Assembly (NCBI RefSeq): GCF_051020765.1
Contig: NW_027469582.1
Coordinates: forward strand, 1 to 64,000
Source: Lasioglossum baleicum
Taxonomy: Eukaryota; Arthropoda; Insecta; Hymenoptera; Halictidae
Length of the DNA stretch: 64,000 nucleotides
Direction: 5' to 3'
Below the pieces are notes generated by a model. It saw only the letters and a list, made by a program, of their open reading frames with translations. It was not told the origin of the DNA and made no database searches. The position numbers were made by a program, and so were the translations under genes. Shown piece by piece: positions 1 to 11,479 of this stretch (positions are counted from its first letter, which is position 1; each line of letters starts with the position of its first letter).

Positions 1-62
1 AAAACCTGCGCATACGCATCCCACAAAACCTCGCACGTGTTTTTGCTCGACTAGCCTGCGGG

Positions 63-104
63 ATGCATCCTCTCGCACGTGTTTTTACTCGACTAGCCTG
101 CGGG
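63..104 (+). repeat. Representative 42-bp satellite unit A
   Basis: First complete A unit, taken as the consensus. In order it holds ATGCATCC, CTCGCACGTG, a T5 tract, ACTCGACTAGCC and TGCGGG. Across unit borders this gives a perfect 10-bp palindrome GGATGCATCC and a CACGTG E-box palindrome per repeat. Common variants are GGAAGCATCC, GATGTATCC, CTTGCACG, CCCGCACG, TTTTTGCTCG, TACTGGACTAG, CGAATAGCC and CGACCAGCC. Shorter units also occur: a 41-bp form with four T after CACGCACG, a 41-bp form with TTTAACTCG, and a 40-bp form with GCACCCTCGCACG that lacks two bases. Frame-shifting units explain why open frames switch repeatedly along the array. Confidence 0.97.
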
Positions 105-392
105 ATGCATCCTCTCGCACGTGTTTTTACTCGACTAGCCTGCGGGAAGCATCCTCTCGCACGTGTTTTTACTCGACTAGCCTGCGGGAAGCATCCTCTC
201 GCACGTGTTTTTACTCGACTAGCCTGCGGGAAGCATCCTCTCGCACGTGTTTTTACTCGACTAGCCTGCGGGATGTATCCTCTCGCACGTGTTTTTACTC
301 GACTAGCCTGCGGGATGCATCCTCTCGCACGTGTTTTTACTCGACTAGCCTGCGGGATGCATCCTCTCGCACGTGTTTTTGCTCGACTAGCC

Positions 393-484
393 ATGCGCAT
401 CCCACAAAACCTGCGCATGCGCATCCCAAAAAACCTGCGCATGCGCATCCCACAAAACCTGCGCATGCGCATCCCACAAAACCT
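393..484 (+). repeat. Representative cluster of 24-bp satellite unit B (four copies)
   Basis: Four B units, built from ATGCGCATCCC, then ACAAAACC or AAAAAACC, then TGCGC. The cluster begins directly after GACTAGCC of an A unit and ends directly before TCGCACGTG of the next A unit, so it replaces the TGCGGGATGCATCC segment. All clusters I examined use these same two junctions. Shared pieces (CCTGCG and GCATCC) suggest B arose from the middle of A. Each B-B junction makes the 12-bp palindrome TGCGCATGCGCA, a strictly alternating purine-pyrimidine stretch. Confidence 0.95.
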
Positions 485-744
485 CGCACGTGTATTTACT
501 CGACTAGCCTGCGGGATGCATCCTCCCGCACGTGTTTTTACTCGACTAGCCTGCGGGATGCATCCTCTCGCACGTGTTTTCACTCGACTAGCCTGCGGGA
601 TGTATCCTCTCGCACGTGTTTTTGCTCGACTGGCCATGCGGGATGCATCCTCCCGCACGTGTTTTTACTCGACTAGCCTGCGGGATGTATCCTCTCGCAC
701 GTGTTTTTGCTCGACTGGCCATGCGGGATGCATCCTCCCGCACG

Positions 745-2190
745 TGTTTTTACTCGACTAGCCTGCGGGATGCATCCTCTCGCACGTGTTTTTACTCGAC
801 TAGACTGCGGGATGCATCCTCACGCACGTGTTTAACTCGACTAGCCTGCAGGATGCATCCTCTCGCACGTGTTTTTACTCGACTAGCCTGCGGGATGCAT
901 CCTCCCGCACGTGTTTTTACTCGACTAGCCTGCGGGATGCATCCTCTCGCACGTGTTTTTACTGGACTAGCCTGCGGGAAGCATCCTCTCGCACGTGTTT
1001 TTACTCGACAAGCCTGCGGGAAGCATCCTCTCGCACGTGTTTTTACTCGACTAGCCATGCGCATCCCAAAAAACCTGCGCATGCGCATCCCACAAAACCT
1101 GCGCATGCGCATCCCAAAAAAACTGCGCATGCGCATCCCACAAAACCTGCGCATGCGCATCCCACAAAACCTCGCACGTGTTTTTACTCGACTAGCCTGC
1201 GGGATGCATCCTCCCGCACGTGTTTTTACTCGACTAGCCTGCGGGATGTATCCTCTCGCACGTGTTTTTACTCGACTAGCCTGCGGGATGCATCCTCTCG
1301 CACGTGTTTTTGCTCGACTGGCCATGCGCATCCCAAAAAACCTGCGCATGCGCATCCCAAAAAACCTGCGCATGCGCATCCCACAAAACCTGCGCATGCG
1401 CATCCCACAAAACCTGCGCATACGCATCCCACAAAACCTCGCACGTGTTTTTACTCGACTAGCCGGCGGGATGCATCCTCTCGCACGTGTTTTTACTGGA
1501 CTAGCCTGCGGGATGCATCCTCTCGCACGTGTTTTTGCTCGACTAGCCTGCGGGATGCATCCTCTCGCACGTGTTTTTACTCGACTAGCCTGCGGGATGC
1601 ATCCTCCCGCACGTGTTTTTACTCGACTAGCCTGCGGGATGCATCCTCTCGCACGTGTTTTTGCTCGACTAGCCTGCGGGATGCATCCTCTCGCACGTGT
1701 TTTTACTCGACCAGCCTGCGGGATGCACCCTCTCGCACGTGTTTTTACTCGACTAGCCTGCGGGATGCATCCTCTCGCACGTGTTTTTACTCGACTAGAC
1801 TGCGGGATGCATCCTCACGCACGTGTTTAACTCGACTAGCCTGCAGGATGCATCCTCTCGCACGTGTTTTTACTCGACTAGCCTGCGGGATGCATCCTCC
1901 CGCACGTGTTTTTACTCGACTAGCCTGCGGGATGCATCCTCTCGCACGTGTTTTTACTGGACTAGCCTGCGGGAAGCATCCTCTCGCACGTGTTTTTACT
2001 CGACAAGCCTGCGGGAAGCATCCTCTCGCACGTGTTTTTACTCGACTAGCCATGCGCATCCCAAAAAACCTGCGCATGCGCATCCCACAAAACCTGTGCA
2101 TGCGCATCCCAAAAAACCTGCGCATGCGCATCCCACAAAACCTGCGCATGCGCATCCCACAAAACCTCGCACGTGTTTTTACTCGACTAG
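745..2190 (+). repeat. 995-bp offset duplication in the satellite
   Basis: About 450 bp around 745-1195 recurs around 1740-2190 at an offset of 995 bp. Both copies hold the unusual run GACTAGACTGCGG, then CACGCACGTGTTTAACTCG, then CTGCAGG, and then a five-unit B cluster (1057 and 2052). The copies differ inside the B cluster (AAAAAAACTGCGC against CCTGTGCATG). 995 is not a multiple of 42, because the segment includes a 41-bp A unit and B units. Confidence 0.85.
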
Positions 2191-3089
2191 CCTGCGGGAA
2201 GCATCCTCTCGCACGTGTTTTTACTCGACTAGCCTGCGGGATGCATCCTCTCGCACGTGGTTTTACTCGACTAGCCTGCGGGGTGCATCCTCTCGCACGT
2301 GTTTTTATTCGACTAGCCTGCGGGATGCATCCTCACGCACGTGTTTTACTCGACTAGCCTGCAGGATGCATCCTCTCGCACGTGTTTTTTCTCGACTAGC
2401 CTGCGGGATGCATCCTCCCGCACGTGTTTTTACTCGACTAGCCTGCGGGATGCATCCTCTCGCACGTGTTTTTACTGGACTAGCCTGCGGGAAGCATCCT
2501 CTCGCACGTGTTTTTACTCGACTAGCCTGCGGGAAGCATCCTCTCGCACGTGTTTTTACTCGACTAGCCTGCGGGATGCATCCTCTCGCACGTGTTTTTA
2601 CTCGACTAGCCTGCGGGATGCATCCTCTCGCACGTGTTTTTACTCGACTAGCCTGCGGGATGCATCCTCTCGCACGTGTTTTTGCTCGACTAGCCTGCGG
2701 GATGCATCCTCTCGCACGTGTTTTTGCTCGACTAGCTGGCGGGATGCATCCTCTCGCACGTGTTTTTGTTCGACTAGCCTGCGGGAAGCATCCTCTTGCA
2801 CGTGTTTTTACTCGACTAGCCTGCGGGATGCATCCTCTCGCACGTGTTTTTACTCGACTAGCCTGCGGGAAGCATCCTCTCGCACGTGTTTTTACTCGAC
2901 TAGCCTGCGGGATGCATCCTCTCGCACGTGTTTTTACTCGACTAGCCTGCGGGATGCACCCTCGCACGTGTTTTTACTCGACTAGCCTGCGGGATGCATC
3001 CTCTCGCACGTGTTTTTACTCGACTAGCCTGCTGGAAGCATCCTCTCGCACGTGTTTTTACTCGACTAGCCTGCGGGAAGCATCCTCTT

Positions 3090-6000
3090 GCACGTGTTTT
3101 TACTCGACTAGCCTGCGGGATGCATCCTCTCGCACGTGTTTTTACTCGACTAGCCTGCGGGAAGCATCCTCTCGCTCGTGTTTTCACTCGACTAGCCTGC
3201 GGGATGCATCCTCTCGCACGTGTTTTTACTCGACTAGCCTGCGGGGTGCATCCTCTCGCACGTGTTTTTATTCGACTAGCCTGCGGGATGCATCCTCACG
3301 CACGTGTTTTACTCGACTAGCCTGCAGGATGCATCCTCTCGCACGTGTTTTTTCTCGACTAGCCTGCGGGATGCATCCTCACGCACGTGTTTTTACTCGA
3401 CTAGCCTGCGGGATGCATCCTCTCGCACGTGTTTTTACTGGACTAGCCTGCGGGAAGCATCCTCTCGCACGTGTTTTTACTCGACTAGCCTGCGGGAAGC
3501 ATCCTCTCGCACGTGTTTTTACTCGACTAGCCTGCGGGATGCATCCTCTCGCACGTGTTTTTACTCGACTAGCCTGCGGGATGCATCCTCTCGCACGTGT
3601 TTTTACTCGAATAGCCTGCGGGATGCACCCTCGCACATGTTTTTACTCGACTAGCCTGCGGGATGCATCCTCTCGCACGTGTTTTTACTCGACTAGCCTG
3701 CTGTGGAAGCATCCTCTCGCACGTGTTTTTACTCGACTAGCCTGCGGGAAGCATCCTCTGCACGTGTTTTTACTCGACTAGCCTGCGGGATGCATCCTCT
3801 CGCACGTGTTTTTGCTCGACTAGCCTGCGGGATGCATCCTCTCGCACGTGTTTTTACTCGACTAGCCTGCGGGATGCATCCTCTCGCACGTGTTTTTACT
3901 CGACTAGCCTGCGGGATGCATCCTCTCGCACGTGTTTTTACTCGACTAGCCTGCGGGATGCATCCTCTCGCACGTGTTTTTACTCGACTAGCCTGCGGAA
4001 GCATCCTCTCGCACGTGTTTTTACTCGACTAGCCTGCGGGAAGCATCCTCTCGCACGTGTTTTTGCTCGACTAGCCTGCGGGATGCATCCTCTCGCACGT
4101 GTTTTTGCTCGACTAGCCTGCGGGATGCATCCTCTCGCACGTGTTTTTACTCGACTAGCCTACGGGATGCATCCTCTCGCACGTGTTTTTACTCGACTAG
4201 CCTGCGGGAAGCATCCTCTCGCACGTGTTTTTACTCGACTAGCCTGCGGGAAGCATCCTCTCGCACGTGTTTTTACTCGACTAGCCTGCGGGATGTATCC
4301 TCTCGCACGTGTTTTTACTCGACTAGCCTGCGGGATGCATCCTCTCGCACGTGTTTTTGCTCGACTAGCCTGCGGGATGCATCCTCTCGCACGTGTTTTT
4401 GCTCGACTAGCCATGCGCATCCCAAAAAACCTGCGCATGCGCATCCCACAAAACCTGCGCATGCGCATCCCACAAAACCTGCGCATACGCATCCCACAAA
4501 ACCTCGCACGTGTTTTTACTCGACTAGCCGGCGGGATGCATCCTCTCGCACGTGTTTTTACTGGACTAGCCTGCGGGATGCATCCTCTCGCATGTGTTTT
4601 TGCTCGACTAGCCTGCGGGATGCATCCTCTCGCACGTGTTTTTACTCGACTAGCCTGCGGGAAGCATCCTCTCGCACGTGTTTTTACTCGACTAGCCTGC
4701 GGGATGCATCCTCTCGCACGTGTTTTTACTCGACTAGCCTGCGGGGTGCATCCTCTCGCACGTGTTTTTATTCGACTAGCCTGCGGGATGCATCCTCACG
4801 CACGTGTTTTACTCGACTAGCCTGCAGGATGCATCCTCTCGCACGTGTTTTTTCTCGACTAGCCTGCGGGATGCATCCTCACGCACGTGTTTTTACTCGA
4901 CTAGCCTGCGGGATGCATCCTCTCGCACGTGTTTTTACTGGACTAGCCTGCGGGAAGCATCCTCTCGCACGTGTTTTACTCGACTAGCCTGCGGGAAGCA
5001 TCCTCTCGCACGTGTTTTTACTCAACTAGCCTGCGGGATGCATCCTCTCGCACGTGTTTTTACTCGACTAGCCTGCGGGATGCATCCTCTCGCACGTGTT
5101 TTTACTCGAATAGCCTGCGGGATGCACCCTCGCACGTGTTTTTACTCGACTAGCCTGCGGGAAGCATCCTCTTGCACGTGTTTTTACTCGACTAGCCTGC
5201 GGGATGCATCCTCTCGCACGTGTTTTTACTCGACTAGCCTGCGGGAAGCATCCTCTCGCTCGTGTTTTCACTCGACTAGCCTGCGGGATGCATCCTCTCG
5301 CACGTGTTTTTACTCGACTAGCCTGCGGGGTGCATCCTCTCGCACGTGTTTTTATTCGACTAGCCTGCGGGATGCATCCTCACGCACGTGTTTTACTCGA
5401 CTAGCCTGCAGGATGCATCCTCTCGCACGTGTTTTTTCTCGACTAGCCTGCGGGATGCATCCTCACGCACGTGTTTTTACTCGACTAGCCTGCGGGATGC
5501 ATCCTCTCGCACGTGTTTTTACTGGACTAGCCTGCGGGAAGCATCCTCTCGCACGTGTTTTTACTCGACTAGCCTGCGGGAAGCATCCTCTCGCACGTGT
5601 TTTTACTCGACTAGCCTGCGGGATGCATCCTCTCGCACGTGTTTTTACTCGACTAGCCTGCGGGATGCATCCTCTCGCACGTGTTTTTACTCGAATAGCC
5701 TGCGGGATGCACCCTCGCACATGTTTTTACTCGACTAGCCTGCGGGATGCATCCTCTCGCACGTGTTTTTACTCGACTAGCCTGCTGGAAGCATCCTCTC
5801 GCACGTGTTTTTACTCGACTAGCCTGCGGGAAGCATCCTCTTGCACGTGTTTTTACTCGACTAGCCTGCGGGATGCATCCTCTCGCACGTGTTTTTGCTC
5901 GACTAGCCTGCGGGATGCATCCTCTCGCACGTGTTTTTACTCGACTAGCCTGCGGGATGCATCCTCTCGCACGTGTTTTTACTCGACTAGCCTGCGGGAT

Positions 6001-6700
6001 GCATCCTCTCGCACGTGTTTTTACTCGACTAGCCTGCGGGATGCATCCTCTCGCACGTGTTTTTACTCGACTAGCCTGCGGGAAGCATCCTCTCGCACGT
6101 GTTTTTACTCGACTAGCCTGCGGGAAGCATCCTCTCGCACGTGTTTTTGCTCGACTAGCCTGCGGGATGCATCCTCTCGCACGTGTTTTTGCTCGACTAG
6201 CCTGCGGGATGCATCCTCTCGCACGTGTTTTTACTCGACTAGCCTACGGGATGCATCCTCTCGCACGTGTTTTTACTCGACTAGCCTGCGGGAAGCATCC
6301 TCTCGCACGTGTTTTTACTCGACTAGCCTGCGGGAAGCATCCTCTCGCACGTGTTTTTACTCGACTAGCCTGCGGGATGTATCCTCTCGCACGTGTTTTT
6401 ACTCGACTAGCCTGCGGGATGCATCCTCTCGCACGTGTTTTTGCTCGACTAGCCTGCGGGATGCATCCTCTCGCACGTGTTTTTGCTCGACTAGCCATGC
6501 GCATCCAAAAAACCTGCGCATGCGCATCCCACAAAACCTGCGCATGCGCATCCCACAAAACCTGCGCATACGCATCCCACAAAACCTCGCACGTGTTTTT
6601 ACTCGACTAGCCGGCGGGATGCATCCTCTCGCACGTGTTTTTACTGGACTAGCCTGCGGGATGCATCCTCTCGCATGTGTTTTTGCTCGACTAGCCTGCG
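3090..6700 (+). repeat. 2,084-bp tandem higher-order repeat
   Basis: Two adjacent copies, about 3,090-5,173 and 5,174-6,700, share rare variants at a constant offset of 2,084 bp. These are CTCGCTCGTGTTTTCACTCG (3173 and 5257), the T4 unit with CTGCAGG (3304 and 5388), CCTACGGGATGC (4162 and 6246), the B clusters (4413 and 6497) and CTCGCATGTGTTTTTGCTCG (4591 and 6675). The second B cluster has lost one C in its first unit, a single-base frameshift. A further partial copy of the T4/CTGCAGG part begins near 4804. Confidence 0.85.
6497..6586 (+). repeat. B cluster with a one-base deletion
   Basis: The first unit reads GCATCCAAAAAACC, where the equivalent cluster at 4413 reads GCATCCCAAAAAACC. 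The loss of one C shifts the open frame and marks this as a derived copy within the 2,084-bp repeat. Confidence 0.85.
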
Positions 6701-7709
6701 GGATGCATCCTCTCGCACGTGTTTTTACTCGACTAGACTGCGGGATGCATCCTCACCCACGTGTTTAACTCGACTAGCCTGCAGGATGCATCCTCTCGCA
6801 CGTGTTTTTACTCGACTAGCCTGCGGGATGCATCCTCCCGCACGTGTTTTTACTCGACTAGCCTGCGGGATGCATCCTCTCGCACGTGTTTTTACTGGAC
6901 TAGCCTGCGGGAAGCATCCTCTCGCACGTGTTTTTACTCGACAAGCCTGCGGGAAGCATCCTCTCGCACGTGTTTTTACTCGACTAGCCATGCGCATCCC
7001 AAAAAACCTGCGCATGCGCATCCCACAAAACCTGCGCATGCGCATCCCAAAAAACCTGCGCATGCGCATCCCACAAAACCTCGCACGTGTTTTTACTCGA
7101 CTAGCCTGCGGGATGCATCCTCCCGCACGTGTTTTTACTCGACTAGCCTGCGGGATGTATCCTCTCGCACGTGTTTTTACTCGACTAGCCTGCGGGATGC
7201 ATCCTCTCGCACGTGTTTTTGCTCGACTGGCCATGCGCATCCCAAAAAACCTGCGCATGCGCATCCCAAAAAACCTGCGCATGCGCATCCCACAAAACCT
7301 GCGCATGCGCATCCCACAAAACCTGCGCATACGCATCCCACAAAACCTCGCACGTGTTTTTACTCGACTAGCCGGCGGGATGCATCCTCTCGCACGTGTT
7401 TTTACTGGACTAGCCTGCGGGATGCATCCTCTCGCACGTGTTTTTGCTCGACTAGCCTGCGGGATGCATCCTCTCGCACGTGTTTTTACTCGACTAGCCT
7501 GCGGGATGCATCCTCCCGCACGTGTTTTTACTCGACTAGCCTGCGGGATGCATCCTCTCGCACGTGTTTTTGCTCGACTAGCCTGCGGGATGCATCCTCT
7601 CGCACGTGTTTTTACTCGACCAGCCTGCGGGATGCACCCTCTCGCACGTGTTTTTACTCGACTAGCCTGCGGGATGCATCCTCTCGCATGTGTTTTTATT
7701 CGACTAGCC

Positions 7710-7806
7710 ATGCGCATCCCAAAAAACCTGCGCATGCGCATCCCAAAAAACCTGCGCATGCGCATCCCAGAAAACCTGCGCATGCGCATGCGCATCCCAC
7801 AAAACC
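7710..7806 (+). repeat. B cluster with an extra ATGCGC hexamer
   Basis: The last unit begins CATGCGCATGCGCATCCC instead of CATGCGCATCCC, adding six bases. This lengthens the alternating purine-pyrimidine tract. The cluster also includes a CCCAGAAAACC unit, a variant that becomes common only to the right of 36 kb. The A unit before it has CATGTG and TATTCG, again resembling the right-hand family. Confidence 0.85.
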
Positions 7807-10800
7807 TCGCACGTGTTTTTACTCGACTAGCCTGCGGGATGCATCCTCTCGCACGTGTTTTTACTCGACTAGCCTGCGGGATGCATCCTCTCGCACGTGT
7901 TTTTACTCGACTAGCCTGCGGGATGCATCCTCTCGCACGTGTTTTTGCTCGACTAGCCTGCGGGATGCATCCTCTCGCACGTGTTTTTGCTCGACTAGCT
8001 GGCGGGATGCATCCTCTCGCACGTGTTTTTGTTCGACTAGCCTGCGGGATGCATCCTCCCGCACGTGTTTTTGCTCGACTAGCCTGCGGGAAGCATCCTC
8101 TCGCACGTGTTTTTACTCGACTAGCCTGCGGGATGCATCCTCCCGCACGTGTTTTTACTCGACTAGCCTGCGGGATGCATCCTCTCGCACGTGTTTTTAC
8201 TGGACTAGCCTGCGGGAAGCATCCTCTCGCACGTGTTTTTACTCGACTAGCCTGCGGGAAGCATCCTCTCGCACGTGTTTTTACTCGACTAGCCTGCGGG
8301 ATGCATCCTCTCGCACGTGTTTTTACTCGACTAGCCTGCGGGATGCATCCTCTCGCACGTGTTTTTACTCGAATAGCCTGCGGGATGCACCCTCGCACGT
8401 GTTTTTACTCGACTAGCCTGCGGGATGCATCCTCTCGCACGTGTTTTTACTCGACTAGCCTGCTGGAAGCATCCTCTTGCACGTGTTTTTACTCGACTAG
8501 CCTGCGGGATGCATCCTCTCGCACGTGTTTTTGCTCGACTAGCCTGCGGGATGCATCCTCTCGCACGTGTTTTTACTCGACTAGCCTGCGGGATGCATCC
8601 TCTCGCACGTGTTTTTACTCGACTAGCCTGCGGGATGCATCCTCTCGCACGTGTTTTTACTCGACTAGCCTGCGGGATGCATCCTCTCGCACGTGTTTTT
8701 ACTTGACTAGCCTGCGGGAAGCATCCTCTCGCACGTGTTTTTACTCGACTAGCCTGCGGGAAGCATCCTCTCGCACGTGTTTTTACTCGACTAGCCTGCG
8801 GGATGCATCCTCTCGCACGTGTTTTTACTCGACTAGCCTGCGGGATGCATCCTCTCGCACGTGTTTTTGCTCGACTAGCCTGCGGGATGCATCCTCTCGC
8901 ACGTGTTTTTGCTCGACTAGCTGGCGGGATGCATCCTCTCGCACGTGTTTTTGTTCGACTAGCCTGCGGGATGCATCCTCCCGCACGTGTTTTTGCTCGA
9001 CTAGCCTGCGGGAAGCATCCTCTCGCACGTGTTTTTACTCGACTAGCCTGCGGGAAGCATCCTCTTGCACGTGTTTTTACTCGACTAGCCTGCGGGATGC
9101 ATCCTCTCGCACGTGTTTTTATTCGACTAGCCTGCGGGATGCATCCTCTCGCACGTGTTTTTACTCGACTAGCCTGCAGGATGCATCCTCTCGCACGTGT
9201 TTTTATTCGACTATCCTGCGGGATGCATCCTCACGCACGTGTTTTACTCGACTAGCCTGCAGGATGCATCCTCTCGCACGTGTTTTTTCTCGACTAGCCT
9301 GCGGGATGCATCCTCCCGCACGTGTTTTTACTCGACTAGCCTGCGGGATGCATCCTCTCGCACGTGTTTTTACTGGACTAGCCTGCGGGAAGCATCCTCT
9401 CGCACGTGTTTTTACTCGACTAGCCTGCGGGAAGCATCCTCTCGCACGTGTTTTTACTCGACTAGCCTGCGGGATGCATCCTCTCGCACGTGTTTTTACT
9501 CGACTAGCCTGCGGGATGCATCCTCTCGCACGTGTTTTTACTCGAATAGCCTGCGGGATGCACCCTCGCACGTGTTTTTACTCGACTAGCCTGCGGGATG
9601 CATCCTCTCGCACGTGTTTTTACTCGACTAGCCTGCTGGAAGCATCCTCTCGCACGTGTTTTTACTCGACTAGCCTGCGGGAAGCATCCTCTTGCACGTG
9701 TTTTTACTCGACTAGCCTGCGGGATGCATCCTCTCGCACATGTTTTTGCTCGACTAGCCTGCGGGATGCATCCTCTCGCACGTGTTTTTACTCGACTAGC
9801 CTGCGGGATGCATCCTCTCGCACGTGTTTTTACTCGACTAGCCTGCGGGATGCATCCTCTCGCACGTGTTTTTACTCGACTAGCCTGCGGGATGCATCCT
9901 CTCGCACGTGTTTTTACTCGACTAGCCTGCGGGAAGCATCCTCTCGCACGTGTTTTTACTCGACTAGCCTGCGGGAAGCATCCTCTCGCACGTGTTTTTG
10001 CTCGACTAGCCTGCGGGATGCATCCTCTCGCACGTGTTTTTGCTCGACTAGCCTGCGGGATGCATCCTCTGGCACGTGTTTTTACTCGACTAGCCTGCGG
10101 GATGCATCCTGTCGCACGTGTTTTTACTCGACTAGCCTGCGGGAAGCATCCTCTCGCACGTGTTTTTACTCGACTAGCCTGCGGGAAGCATCCTCTCGCA
10201 CGTGTTTTTACTCGACTAGCCTGCGGGATGTATCCTCTCGCACGTGTTTTTACTCGACTAGCCTGCGGGATGCATCCTCTCGCACGTGTTTTTGCTCGAC
10301 TAGCCTGCGGGATGCATCCTCTCGCACGTGTTTTTGCTCGACTAGCCATGCGCATCCCAAAAAACCTGCGCATGCGCATCCCAAAAAACCTGCGCATGCG
10401 CATCCCACAAAACCTGCGCATGCGCATCCCACAAAACCTGCGCATACGCATCCCACAAAACCTCGCACGTGTTTTTACTCGACTAGCCGGCGGGATGCAT
10501 CCTCTCGCACGTGTTTTTACTGGACTAGCCTGCGGGATGCATCCTCTCGCACGTGTTTTTACTCGACTAGCCTGCGGGATGCATCCTCTCGCACGTGTTT
10601 TTGCTCGACTAGCCATGCGCATCCCAAAAAACCTGCGTACGCGCATCCCAAAAAACCTGCGCATGCGCATCCCACAAAACCTGCGCATGCGCATCCCACA
10701 AAACCTCGCACGTGTTTTTACTCGACTAGCCTGCGGGAAGCATCCTCTCGCACGTGTTTTTACTCGACTAGCCTGCGGGAAGCATCCTCTTGCACGTGTT

Positions 10801-11479
10801 TTTACTCGACTAGCCTGCGGGATGCATCCTCTCGCACGTGTTTTTGCTCGACTAGCCTGCGGGATGCATCCTCTCGCACGTGTTTTTACTCGACTAGCCT
10901 GCGGGATGCATCCTCTCGCACGTGTTTTTGCTCGACTAGCCTGCGGGATGCATCCTCTCGCACGTGTTTTTGCTCGACTAGCCTGCGGGATGCATCCTCT
11001 CGCACGTGTTTTTACTCGACTAGCCTGCGGGATGCATCCTCACGCACGTGTTTTTACTCGACTAGCCTGCGGGATGCATCCTCTCGCACGTGTTTTTGCT
11101 CGACTAGCCTGCGGGATGCATCCTCTCGCACGTGTTTTTGCTCGACTAGCCTGCGGGATGCATCCTCTCGCACGTGTTTTTACTCGACTAGACTGCGGGA
11201 TGCATCCTCACGCACGTGTTTTACTCGACTAGCCTGCGGGATGCATCCTCTCGCACGTGTTTTTACTCGACTAGCCTGCGGGATGCATCCTCCCGCACGT
11301 GTTTTTACTCGACTAGCCTGCGGGATGCATCCTCTCGCACGTGTTTTTGCTCGACTAGCCTGCGGGATGCATCCTCTCGCACGTATTTTTGCTCGACTAG
11401 CCTGCGGGATGCATCCTCCCGCACGTGTTTTTACTCGACTAGCCTGCGGGATGCATCCTCTCGCACGTCTTTTTACTGG

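Noticed and set aside
63..104. CENP-B box in the A unit
   Set aside because: CTCG and CGGG are both present (CTCGACTAGCCTGCGGG), but nine bases separate them where the CENP-B box needs seven, and the required TTCG and internal A do not fit.
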